Origin: CAWIJJ01 sp963836405
GTDB taxonomy: Bacteria; Acidobacteriota; Terriglobia; Bryobacterales; Bryobacteraceae
Direction of reading: 5' to 3'
Length of the DNA: 64,000 bases
NCBI GenBank assembly: GCA_963836405.1
Contig: CAWIJL010000001.1
Coordinates: 1 to 64,000, forward strand
Below are positions 31,895 through 39,946 of this stretch, in pieces. How positions within the stretch are numbered: position 1 is the stretch's first letter; every line of letters starts with the position of its first letter. The notes under the pieces were generated by a model, which searched no databases, was not told where the DNA came from, and saw only the letters and a list, made by a program, of their open reading frames with translations. The position numbers and the translations under genes are program-made.

Positions 31895-32010
31895 GCGGAT
31901 GCGCCGTTGTCTGTTGAAGGATGCGAGCAACGCTTCGCCGCACGTTACCGGACGCTTCAGCAAACGTTCCGTCCGGCGGGGCCGCAGCTTTCCGAACAAC
32001 AACGGATATT
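31895..32010 (+). pseudogene. Relic of a zinc-ribbon gene like that of the IS21-like element
   Basis: One frame gives 'RMRRCLLK' and the next 'GCEQRFAARYRTLQQTFRPA', which together mirror 'RTRRCLLKGCEQRFHPGRVR' of the element gene. The second Cys pair is lost. It shows that a related, older element or gene once lay here. Confidence 0.45.
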
Positions 32011-32027
32011 AGACTCCATTAAACTCT

Positions 32028-33390
32028 ATAGAAGTCTCCATTATCGGTACCGGCTATGTCGGCCTAACGACCGGGGTCTGCCTCGGATTTCTCGGTCACA
32101 AAGTAACCTGCCTGGATTCGGATGAGGCGAAAATCAACACCCTACGCTCGGGACGCACGCCGATTTACGAACCCTGGCTCGAAGACCTGCTTGCGCTGGC
32201 AAAGCCAAACATCTGCTTCAGCACCAGTTACGCCCAGGCAATCCCTGGGGCCGACGTGGTCTTTATAGCCGTCGGCACCCCTCCGCTCCCCAGCGGCAGC
32301 CCGGATCTCGCTTATCTCCGGTCGGCGGCACAGAGTATCGGAGAATACCTCGACGGCGCCTTCACCGTCGTGGTCAATAAGTCCACCGTGCCCATCGGTT
32401 GCGGCAACTGGGTGGAGTCGCTGGTCCGCGAATCTTACGCGCAGCACCATGGGAAGCAGCTCAACGGCCATTTCGCAGTGGCATCCAACCCGGAGTTCCT
32501 TCGCGAGGGGGCGGCGCTCCAGGATAGCCTCTATCCCGATCGTGTCGTCGTCGGTGCTGACCAACCGCGTGCGCTCGAGGTCCTCTACACCCTCTACCGC
32601 CCCGTCCTCGATCAGACCTTTCCCTCACCCACTTTCCTCCCGCGCCCGGAGGGTTTGGGCGCCGTGCCCTTGATTTCCACTGACCTCGCCTCCGCCGAGC
32701 TGATCAAATACGCCGCCAACGCCTTCCTCGCGCTGAAGATCAGTTACATCAATGAAATCGGCAGACTGGCGGAGCGGGTCGGCGCCGATATCACCCAGGT
32801 AGCCAAAGGCATCGGGCTCGATGCGCGCATCGGCACGCGCTTCCTCCAGGCGGGCATCGGCTGGGGAGGCTCTTGTTTCGGCAAGGACACTGCCGCCCTC
32901 ATCTCCACCGCCGCCGAATACTCGCTCAATATGCCGATTGTTCAGGCCGCCCGCGACATCAATCATTGCCAGAGGGTGCGCGTGATTGAAAGACTGCTCG
33001 GCGAGTTGAAGATCCTGAAGGGCCGCACCATTGGCCTCCTTGGGCTTGTCTAAACCCCACACGGATGACCTCCGGGAAGCACCGGCCATCGAAATCGCCC
33101 GCCGACCCATCGAACGCGGCGCAAGAGTCAAAGCCCACGATCCCGTGGCTTTCCCGCGCGCCCGGCGGGAATGTGCGGATTCCGAAATTGCCTTCTGCGA
33201 CGAACCGGGGGAGGTGACCGAAGGGGCGGATGCCCTCGTCCTCGTCACCGAGTGGCCACAGTACCGCGACCTGCCGTGGGAATCTCTCGCCCGCCAGATG
33301 CGCAACGCCTTGGTGCTGGATGGCCGCAACTTTCTTGACCGGCCGCGCCTCACCCGTGCCGGCTTTCGCTACATCGGAATCGTGAGCTGA
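32028..33390 (+). pseudogene. UDP-glucose/GDP-mannose 6-dehydrogenase family, start lost and frameshifted
   Basis: The dinucleotide site reads 'VSIIGTGYVGLTTGVCLGFL', followed by 'VFIAVGTPPLPSGSPDLAYL', 'VNKSTVPIGCGNWVESLV', 'ASNPEFLREGAALQDSLYPD', 'SAELIKYAANAFLALKISYI' and the catalytic-Cys region 'GIGWGGSCFGKDTAALI'. Where a Met codon is expected there is ATA (32028-32030), with a stop just upstream. At about 33047 the frame breaks (GLLGLV then stop); the next frame continues 'PHTDDLREAPAIEIARRPIE' to 'LTRAGFRYIGIVS'. All catalytic residues remain, so the decay is recent. It would make UDP-glucuronate for polysaccharides. Confidence 0.85.
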
Positions 33391-33450
33391 ACCCTGAGCC
33401 TGCGACGGGCGCCGGAACGGGTGCGCTATGGCTCGCCTTCGTCCTCGGCG

Positions 33451-33645
33451 TCAAATGGCCAGCCAGATCCATCGCATCCCTGCGATGATCCCCCACCACA
33501 TGAAGCCGCTCAGCATGGCCCCCAGCAGCAGAGAGGACGGTGGAACCTGCCCCGCAAACTCGCCGGCAGCCGCACTCCCCGCCCGGACCTCGAACTGGCC
33601 CCGGTCTGGGTCTGAGCCGAGGACGTCTGCAGGTAGAAGAGTCAT
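33451..33645 (-). CDS. Small predicted membrane protein
   Basis: A 64-residue protein starting at the ATG at 33645, preceded by AGGAAAGGTGG. The N-terminal half is Gly/Ala-rich ('MTLLPADVLGSDPDRGQFEV'); the C-terminal half is a single hydrophobic segment ('SLLLGAMLSGFMWWGIIAGM', then RWIWLAI). A short anchored protein with its C-terminus in the membrane. No family is recognised, but the ribosome-binding site and the amphipathic layout argue that it is real. Confidence 0.4.
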   Translation of the reverse strand: MTLLPADVLGSDPDRGQFEVRAGSAAAGEFAGQVPPSSLLLGAMLSGFMWWGIIAGMRWIWLAI

Positions 33646-33992
33646 GCCCACCTTTCCTTTATCCTCCCACTGCTCACGGTTGAATAGACTGCCTTAAGTT
33701 AACTGCCGGAACGACGGCTTGGAATCCGGGTCACACCAGTTATCTGACGAAAAACAAACCACTCCCCAGCATATTCTCATCGAAGGATGAGCCTGAAGCC
33801 GGGAGGAAAGCGACCGCCGCCGAGTCTCCTTCTGATTGCATTTGGTGGGCGAACAACGGGAGGCGTGCGGGTGGCTCGGGAGCATCGGTTTCGTTTTTTG
33901 CCCTCTTAGAAAGGTTTTGCCTTTCAAAGCCCGAACTGCGTTGACAGCCTCGTGCCGACCAACGGGAGGCGTTGTTTGGTCCAGGCAAGCGC

Positions 33993-34266
33993 TTCGCCTC
34001 CGAAGAAAGCTTTCGAATAGTTTGCGTTTCGCCTCTTGCATTCGCTGAGCCGCCAGCATGTCGTTCTGGGCGCGCGCGGCGCGCTCTAGATGCTCGATTA
34101 TCACTTCCGGCTTGAGATGCCCCGCCAGACCCGGCAACTGCCGCAGAATCTCCCAGGGCGTCGCATACCAGCGATACACCCGCCCCTCCTTGCCCTTGCT
34201 GTTGATCACCTTCTCGGGTGTTAGCGCCCGTTTAAAAGGGCGGCATTTTCGCGTTTTGACGCTGTG
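33993..34266 (-). pseudogene. Transposase/integrase C-terminal relic
   Basis: Reads 'HSVKTRKCRPFKRALTPEKV', 'GKEGRVYRWYATPWEILRQL' and 'LAAQRMQEAKRKLFESFLRR'. The 'TPwe.l..Lp....yLkp...' and 'da..Mq.AK.kLF' patterns match the tail of rve-type transposases. Catalytic residues and N-terminus are absent. Confidence 0.5.
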
Positions 34267-35290
34267 GCGAGCGTCGGCATTGGCGCACACGACCGCGGTC
34301 CCGCGCAGCGATGTGCGGCGTGGCGCGGCAGTTGGCCGGAGGAGCAAGCGTTGATGTCTACTCGATAATCCCGCGCCGTCAACATGAGCAGGAACATTGG
34401 ACTCCCGAGGGTGTTTGGTGTCCGGCCGGACGGATTCGATCACCAGGTAGAGGCTATCGGCGCTGTTGACCTTGCCCGCTTATACAGTGCGCTATGTCAG
34501 GCGGGATGAGCAGGGCTTTGGTGAAGTCGTACAGACGATAGACGCGCTGGGTGCCGCGGTCCTGCATCAAGAACACCGCGCACGGACGGTATTCCGTCCG
34601 CGAGAGCAGGAATAGATGATTGGCGCTGAAGTTGAACACCGGAGAAGCGGATGAGGCATCAAGCCGGAGGTGGAAGTTAAATCTTCCGCCCCATTGGCAG
34701 CGCCGTTGAGGGGTTAGCCCGGCGGACTCCTCCGTGACGGGTTATCGCACAGCGCGGCGCTTGCTCGGAGCCGACCGCAACTACTCGGCCGTCGGATTCG
34801 GACTCTTGGACTTGCGCAGGCTGTCGCCGCCCAGCAAGAAGATCTCGGAGTTCTCCACCATGACCGCCATCGAGGCGTGCCGGAAATCCAATTATCGGTT
34901 AAGGCTGGTGGTCTCAAGTGCGATTCGATCCCATCTGCCGCGTCTTGAGGGAAGTTCAGATTCCGCGGTCATCCTTGGTGCAAATTCCCTCCAGCCCTGC
35001 GACTCAATTGAATCAAAAAGGAAGTACTATGTCCGAAGTTAGCATTGACATGTCACTTGGCCTGTTGGTACCTTGATCGTGAGGATTTACGGGATTCTAA
35101 CAGAGGCTTTAGAATCAAGGGGCCGGAGGCTGCACGGCGGACCACGACGCTAACGGCCGGTACGGAATCAGCGACGCCGCGTGACCGTTGAGGTCATTTT
35201 CTCTTACGAGGTTTCCGTCTCCCGGTGAAGACTGTCATCGCTGCCCTGATCGGGTCAAATAGGCCTATTAAAGGTTGATTCGGCTCAAAA
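34267..35290. other. Degenerate stretch with protein-like fragments
   Basis: Minus-strand fragments such as 'VNSADSLYLVIESVRPDTKH', 'QDRGTQRVYRLYDFTKALLI' and 'DFRHASMAVMVENSEIFLLG' look like true old coding sequence, but I cannot name them. No RNA gene or intact frame is seen. 34950-35290 has nothing I can support. Confidence 0.4.
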
Positions 35291-35291
35291 C

Positions 35292-35486
35292 ATGTTGCGA
35301 CGCTGGACCCGACAGCTTCTCAACTTATTCTGCGACCTATTCCGCATCTGCAAGGCCAGCAGAAAAAATCGCCATCTAGCGCTCGATCTGATACTTGTGC
35401 GGCAGCCGGACCGCCAACGGGAACACGCTGAAGGCATGCTTTCGCGAAGCCTCGGACTTGAACGGGCAGCAACCGTAATAACATGA
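35292..35486 (+). CDS. Hypothetical small protein coupled to the interrupted gene
   Basis: A 64-residue frame, 'MLRRWTRQLLNLFCDLFRIC' to 'SRSLGLERAATVIT', whose TGA overlaps the ATG of the next gene (ATGA at 35483-35486). The overlap is the main reason to accept it. It is basic, with an amphipathic N-terminus. No homologue is recognised. Confidence 0.35.
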   Translation: MLRRWTRQLLNLFCDLFRICKASRKNRHLALDLILVRQPDRQREHAEGMLSRSLGLERAATVIT

Positions 35487-35789
35487 AAAGTATGGTCGGA
35501 ACAAACTCGAGAAGTTTGCTGAAGCGATTGGAAGCCTTGGAAGCGCGTGTAGGAAGAGCACAGGACAGCAAGCAAGCGCTCTTGACATTCATCTATACAA
35601 AAGCACTCCGAATGGTGTTCACTCTGGAGCAACTGCAAGAGATGCTACGCATGGGCGAACTGCATGGCGACGCCGACGTAACAATCACCCACACTCCGGC
35701 CGACATGCAACGCCTAATCGAAGCACACCAGCTCATTTCGCAAACAGACTTTAAAATGTCTTTCGAGGAGTTGCAGACTCTTTCCCTAG
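35483..35789 (+). pseudogene. Hypothetical gene interrupted by the IS1182-like element, 5' part
   Basis: Reads 'SRSLLKRLEALEARVGRAQD', 'RMVFTLEQLQEMLRMGELHG' and 'FKMSFEELQTLSL', then enters the element at 35790. With the element and one CTAG removed, the codon continues GAG and the protein goes on 'ERLMAIAPRDYRDHLWRERR' to a TAA at 37381-37383, 131 residues in all. The intact gene stood 43 bases before the DUF5681-type gene, so they were likely one operon. As it stands the frame runs 15 foreign codons into the element. Confidence 0.65.
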
Positions 35790-37290
35790 CAGTCCGGGGT
35801 GAAAGTCAGAAAACAGTTTTCATGGAGATTGCTTAATCGTAGAATCGCCTTATGGCGATGGGAACGCGCAGGGATCACCAGGAGGAGCTTTGGATTCCGA
35901 CTTGCACCTTGGCGCGCCCGGCCAGCCATCCCTTTTATGAACGCTTGAATCGGCTCATGGCGGAACACGATTTTGACAGATTCGTGGAGGGGAAATGCCA
36001 GCGGTTTTACGCGGCCACTATGGGCCGACCGGGTTTGGCGCCGGGAATCTATTTTCGCCTGCTGCTGGTGGGCTACTTCGAAGGGATCGATAGCGAACGT
36101 GGGATTGCGTGGCGGGCGGGAGACTCGCTGTCGATTCGAGAGTTTGTGGGCATACCGTTGGACGAAGGAGCGCCGGACCATACGACGATCTCGCGAACGC
36201 GGCGGCTGATCGATGTGGAAACGCATCGGGAAGTATTCGGCTGGGTGTTGGGACTGCTGGCCGATGGCGGGTTGGTGAAGGGGAAGAGAATCGGCATCGA
36301 CGCGACGACCCTGGAGGCGAATGCGGCGCTGCGGTCGATTGTGCGGCGGGACAATGGCCAGAGTTACGAAGAGTTTCTGAAGGGACTGGCGCAGCAGTCG
36401 GGGATCGCGACGCCGACGCGCGAGGATCTGGCGCGGGTGGATCGGAAGCGGAAGAAGAAGGGGTCGAACACGGATTGGGTGAATCCGCATGATCCGGACG
36501 CCCGCATCACCAAAATGAAGGACGGCTGTACGCATCTGGCCCACAAGGCCGAACACGCGGTGGACATGGACACCGGGGCAGTCGTGGCCGTGACCTTGCA
36601 GGAAGCGGATTTGGGCGATACCAAAACGGTGAAGGAAACGCTGGCGGAGGCGGGTGCCACGGTGGCCGAACTGATCGAGCGGGAGGCCGACAGCCGGCCG
36701 GCGGAGAAGCCACAAGTGAACCTGGGCGGGATCGAGGAAGTAGTGGCGGACAAGGGATATCACAGCGGGCCTGTACTGAAAGAGATGAAAGCGGCTGGCG
36801 TGCGCACATATATTCCCGAGAAGAAGCAGGCTGGAAAACGGCATTGGGTGGGGAAAGAAGAGGAGCGGGACATAGTCTACGCGAACCGGCAACGGTTGCA
36901 GCGGCCCAAGGGCAAGAGGCTTCTTCGGAAACGCGGCGAATTGATCGAGCGCACCTTCGCCCACTGTTATGAGACCGGTGGCATGCGGCGCACGCACCTG
37001 CGAAAGCACCCCAACATCCTCAAGCGGCTACTGATCCATGTGGCGGGAATGAATCTGGGGCTACTGTTGCGCAAGGCATATGGGATTGGGACGCCGAGAG
37101 GTCTGCAAGACCTCTCGATCACCCTTCGTTTTCTGGTTGCTTTGATCGCGCAGGCGGATAGTTTCGAAAACGCAATATTCATAGGGTCGGGAGTAACTAC
37201 GGGGCGCTCGGTAGCGTCCTACTATCATCCCCACCTTTGTGCGAAGTTCAAGCGCTCCGAATCTACAAAACAGACTTCAAACCCGGGCTG
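35790..37290. mobile_element. IS1182-like element in a CTAG target
   Basis: A 1,501-bp element. Terminal repeats are CAGTCCGGGGTGAAAGTC on the left and, reverse complemented, CAGCCCGGGTTTGAAGTC on the right. CTAG directly repeats at 35786-35789 and 37291-37294. Removing the element and one CTAG restores the reading frame of the host gene, which confirms the boundaries. Confidence 0.9.
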
Positions 37291-37294
37291 CTAG
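35852..37294 (+). CDS. IS1182-family transposase
   Basis: 480 residues. The N-terminal part matches the DUF772 region ('HPFYERLNRLMAEHDFDRFV', 'GRPGLAPGIYFRLLLVGYFE', 'RIAWRAGDSLSIREFVG'-like text). The DDE core includes 'KRIGIDATTLEANAALRSIV' (first Asp), 'EEVVADKGYHSGPVLKEMKA' (second Asp) and 'LRKRGELIERTFAHCYETGG' (Glu). The gene is intact and its TAG stop is made by the target CTAG, not by the element. It follows the left end by 62 bases. The element is likely functional. Confidence 0.9.
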   Translation: MAMGTRRDHQEELWIPTCTLARPASHPFYERLNRLMAEHDFDRFVEGKCQRFYAATMGRPGLAPGIYFRLLLVGYFEGIDSERGIAWRAGDSLSIREFVGIPLDEGAPDHTTISRTRRLIDVETHREVFGWVLGLLADGGLVKGKRIGIDATTLEANAALRSIVRRDNGQSYEEFLKGLAQQSGIATPTREDLARVDRKRKKKGSNTDWVNPHDPDARITKMKDGCTHLAHKAEHAVDMDTGAVVAVTLQEADLGDTKTVKETLAEAGATVAELIEREADSRPAEKPQVNLGGIEEVVADKGYHSGPVLKEMKAAGVRTYIPEKKQAGKRHWVGKEEERDIVYANRQRLQRPKGKRLLRKRGELIERTFAHCYETGGMRRTHLRKHPNILKRLLIHVAGMNLGLLLRKAYGIGTPRGLQDLSITLRFLVALIAQADSFENAIFIGSGVTTGRSVASYYHPHLCAKFKRSESTKQTSNPGC

Positions 37295-37383
37295 AGCGTT
37301 TAATGGCCATCGCACCACGGGATTACCGTGACCACCTTTGGAGAGAGCGGAGAACAGACCCGACTGAACTTTCCCGATACTAA
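37295..37383 (+). pseudogene. 3' part of the gene interrupted by the IS1182-like element
   Basis: Continues the host frame as 'ERLMAIAPRDYRDHLWRERR' and 'TDPTELSRY' to a TAA. It has no start of its own. Confidence 0.6.
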
Positions 37384-37426
37384 CCTCAGTTACTCTCGCG
37401 AAAATACAATATCTAAGGCTATTGCC

Positions 37427-37930
37427 ATGCCGCAGAAAACCACAGGAACATCCAAAATGGGCCGCTTCGCCAAAGGCGCTAGCGGCAATCCAAAAGGCCG
37501 GCCTCCCGGGAGCCGGAATAAATCAACAGTATACTTCGAGCAACTTCTGAGCGAACAGGGTGAGGCGCTCGTCCAGAAGACCGTCCAGCTAGCCTTGAAG
37601 GGTGACACAACGGCACTGCGCCTCTGTCTGGAACGTATCTGTCCGCCGCGAAAAGAACGAACCGTCGAATTCCCTCTTCCAGTGATCGGCGGAACCGCAA
37701 GTGTATCTGCCATATTGACTTCGATCGTAACCGGCGTCTCAGAGGGCCATCTCACGGCTTCCGAAGGGGAAAGTCTCGCACGTATCGTGGAAACGCAAAT
37801 CCGGGTCGCGGAAATCGAAGACTTTGGGCGACGCCTATCTGACCTCGAAAAGTTAACAAATCCAAAGGTCGGCAAGCCCGAAGAACCCGGGCTCCGAGGG
37901 AACGGAACACACCAGCCAGCCCACGTTTAG
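37427..37930 (+). CDS. DUF5681 domain-containing protein
   Basis: 167 residues from the ATG at 37427 (MPQKTTGTSKMGRFAKGASG). The hallmark 'GRFAKGASGNPKGRPPGSRN' then KSTV is the DUF5681 motif (KGqSGNPkGRPkGs.nk), followed by 'ALVQKTVQLALKGDTTALRL' and CLERICPP. Such proteins are common on phages and mobile regions and may relate to terminase small subunits or DNA binding; this is not established. It follows the gene broken by the IS1182-like element. Confidence 0.75.
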   Translation: MPQKTTGTSKMGRFAKGASGNPKGRPPGSRNKSTVYFEQLLSEQGEALVQKTVQLALKGDTTALRLCLERICPPRKERTVEFPLPVIGGTASVSAILTSIVTGVSEGHLTASEGESLARIVETQIRVAEIEDFGRRLSDLEKLTNPKVGKPEEPGLRGNGTHQPAHV

Positions 37931-38378
37931 GAAGGCCTCTCTTGACCCGGACTCCCGGAAGTCCTCGCGCTCGATTCGCCAACTCTCGAATCCCGACAGC
38001 CTCCCGCATGGCCGACATCTGCTCTGTAATGCTCTTTGGCTGCCCTCGATCAATAGCCCTCAGCCATCCCGAACTGACACCCGGACGCGTCCTCAGGACA
38101 AAATGATCCCGTAAGTCATTACAGGGTCCACGAAGAATGCGCGGTCCCCCCTGGCCGACAATCCGCCGACAAGCATCCCGAAGCCCGCCGTCTCCTGTTC
38201 TTATCAGCATCGGCGCTGGTACTCCGGTAGCAGGCCAAGATCGCATCGAACCGAGGTGCCAGCAGAGCGTCTACGCCATCCTTTCAACAGACGGCGCGCC
38301 ACCTTGAGCGGGAAATGCTCCTCCACCTGTTCTTTACCTGTTCTTTACAGGAGACGGGATCTGGGCGGCATCAGCCTG
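37931..38378. other. Intergenic region with no confident gene
   Basis: No conserved frame is recognised. A minus-strand frame across 37752-38246 is open but has no familiar motif. It marks the right limit of the mobile-element zone. Confidence 0.4.
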
Positions 38379-38747
38379 ATGCCGCATGCCGGGTACGGGC
38401 TGTACACGAACTGGCTGAGCTGTTTCCTGATGGAAGAACAGCGGATGGGGTGCACGCGGGAGCGGCTGACGGCGCTGCTGGAGGCGGCGGCGATTGCGGC
38501 CCACGTACGGGAGCGGCTGCTGGGGGACACTCCGGCGGCGACCATGCGGGAAAATTTCCGGTTTCAACTCGGGATGGTGGAGCGGGCGGCAGACCGGCTG
38601 CGGTTCTGGTGGAGCCACGTGGAACCGACGGCGGCGGACGGGGCGTCACTGGCGCTGCCGGGGGCGCTGTTTCCGCTGTACTACGGCTACCGGCCGCTGC
38701 GGCTGCTGGCGAAATACGGGTCGCAGGCGATGCGGAAGGCGGGGTAG
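38379..38747 (+). CDS. Hypothetical protein
   Basis: About 122 residues if started at the ATG at 38379 (MPHAGYGLYTNWLSCFLMEE). Helical, Ala/Arg-rich: 'TALLEAAAIAAHVRERLLGD', 'ATMRENFRFQLGMVERAADR', 'GALFPLYYGYRPLRLLAKYG'. Open further upstream to 38256 but that part looks unlike protein. Its last 61 bases overlap the convergent VanZ-like gene. I do not recognise the family. Confidence 0.4.
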   Translation: MPHAGYGLYTNWLSCFLMEEQRMGCTRERLTALLEAAAIAAHVRERLLGDTPAATMRENFRFQLGMVERAADRLRFWWSHVEPTAADGASLALPGALFPLYYGYRPLRLLAKYGSQAMRKAG

Positions 38748-39148
38748 TCGGCGACGGCGCGGCGCAAGCGGCGGAGGCTGGCGTTGAGGAAGGCGGCGGC
38801 GAGCAAACCGCAGAGGGCGCCGGTGGCATTGGCAAGGGCGTCCAGCGGGTCGCAGGAGCGGCCGGGGACCAACTGCTGGAGGAGCTCGAGCAGGAGGCTG
38901 AGGCCGACGAGTCCGGTGCAGGCGGCGGCGGAGCGGGATTCCACCCAGGGAAGAATGCCGGCGAGGATGGCGTAGGCGAGGAAGTGGAGCAGTTTATCGC
39001 CGGCGGGCAAGGCGGCGACGGCGCGGAGGCCGGGGAATCCGGCAGGCAGGAGAGAGAGGGCCACGACGGTGGCGAGCAGCAAGATCCATAATCTGCGCAC
39101 GGTCAGCTTATCGGCCGGAGACGCGATTCCGGTAGTGCAGCGGGCCAC
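38687..39148 (-). CDS. VanZ-like family membrane protein
   Basis: About 153 residues from a GTG at 39148; a GTG at 39100 is also possible. Four hydrophobic helices include 'LWILLLATVVALSLLPAGFP', 'LHFLAYAILAGILPW' and 'TGLVGLSLLLELLQQLVPGR', with the conserved 'GDKLLHFLAYA' and 'GRSCDPLDALANATGALCG' (D.laN..G). VanZ-like proteins are inner-membrane proteins of unclear biochemical role, sometimes tied to lipid or glycopeptide effects and, in related genomes, to polysaccharide loci. The frame is open far upstream across plus-strand genes, so the start is uncertain. Confidence 0.7.
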   Translation of the reverse strand: MARCTTGIASPADKLTVRRLWILLLATVVALSLLPAGFPGLRAVAALPAGDKLLHFLAYAILAGILPWVESRSAAACTGLVGLSLLLELLQQLVPGRSCDPLDALANATGALCGLLAAAFLNASLRRLRRAVADYPAFRIACDPYFASSRSGR

Positions 39149-39198
39149 GAGGGATTGAGGGGCCGGGGCGACGCTCCGGTCCTTTTTTTTTGACCGAT

Positions 39199-39435
39199 AT
39201 GAATAAAGACTGCGATCGATGCATCGAACTACTGCTGGAGTATGTAGCGGCGGGGAACGATCCGGAGGGGGCGGAAGCGCGGCGGGCGGCGCGAAGACGG
39301 GTGGCCGTATATCAGGAGCGGCTGAAGTGCCGGTGCGAGAACCGGCTGCGGGGGCCGGGGGCGAGCGGGGCGAAGGAGCCGGGGAAAGGCAGTGCCAGCG
39401 GACATGAGACACATCGCACACGCGGTCCCGGATAG
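39199..39435 (+). CDS. Small Cys-containing hypothetical protein
   Basis: 78 residues from the ATG at 39199: 'MNKDCDRCIELLLEYVAAGN', 'RRVAVYQERLKCRCENRLRG', then a low-complexity tail. The C-x2-C near the start and the C-x-C later could bind metal. It lies between the VanZ-like gene and the anti-sigma-like gene. No family recognised; the first 55 residues look real, the tail may not be. Confidence 0.35.
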   Translation: MNKDCDRCIELLLEYVAAGNDPEGAEARRAARRRVAVYQERLKCRCENRLRGPGASGAKEPGKGSASGHETHRTRGPG

Positions 39436-39559
39436 GAAGGGACATGAACGGGAGTCCGGTCGGGAAGCATGGCCCGGGAGCGGGCGGGCGGCGGGGGCGG
39501 CTGCGCACGCTAGCGGAGAAGGCGGAGGCGGGGGCAGCGGGACTCCGGCGCCAGGTTTC

Positions 39560-39757
39560 ATGCCGACCACCGGTGAGCACATTCCGGATCACGACCTGGA
39601 GCGGTACTACCTGGGGATGGTGACGGAGGAGGCGGAGCTGGCGGCGCTGGAGGAGCATTTGCTCGGGTGCGCGGAGTGCGTGGAGCGGGCGGAGGCAGCG
39701 GAGGACTTCGTGGATCTGATTCGGGCGGCGATTATCAAGTCGGAGCTGGACGACTGA
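39560..39757 (+). CDS. Short zinc-finger (anti-sigma ZAS-like) protein
   Basis: About 65 residues from the ATG at 39560 (MPTTGEHIPDHDLERYYLGM). It reads 'HDLERYYLGMVTEEAELAAL' and 'EEHLLGCAECVERAEAAEDF', giving the H-x3-C-x2-C zinc motif of ZAS/HC2-type anti-sigma factors, without a membrane helix or further domain. Such stand-alone fingers are common in Acidobacteria. An in-frame extension to 39392 is Gly-rich and likely not part of the gene. Which sigma factor it might bind is unknown. Confidence 0.6.
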   Translation: MPTTGEHIPDHDLERYYLGMVTEEAELAALEEHLLGCAECVERAEAAEDFVDLIRAAIIKSELDD

Positions 39758-39946
39758 GCTTTTCGCCGGGGAAGTGATTCTTTCTGGGGGGATTCTTCGC
39801 GGTGTGACCGATCGGGCCGGAGGTGTCGCCAGGACCCGGCCGGGCGTTCACCACTGTGTCGCGGCGGACGGGGGGATTTTTACTTCGTTGTAACCTTTAA
39901 CTATGCTATCTTACCCGCAAACCATCTGCTTTCAGGAGAAGAGAAT

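Noticed and set aside
35786..37009. Long minus-strand open frame opposite the IS1182-like transposase
   Set aside because: Antisense shadow of the transposase; rich in His/Arg/Pro with no motif.
38315..39091. Gly-rich 258-codon plus-strand frame
   Set aside because: Antisense to the VanZ-like gene, which has clear membrane helices and conserved residues.
39880..39907. Sigma-70 promoter before the TonB receptor
   Set aside because: TTACTT and TATGCT at 16-base spacing are too weak to call with confidence.
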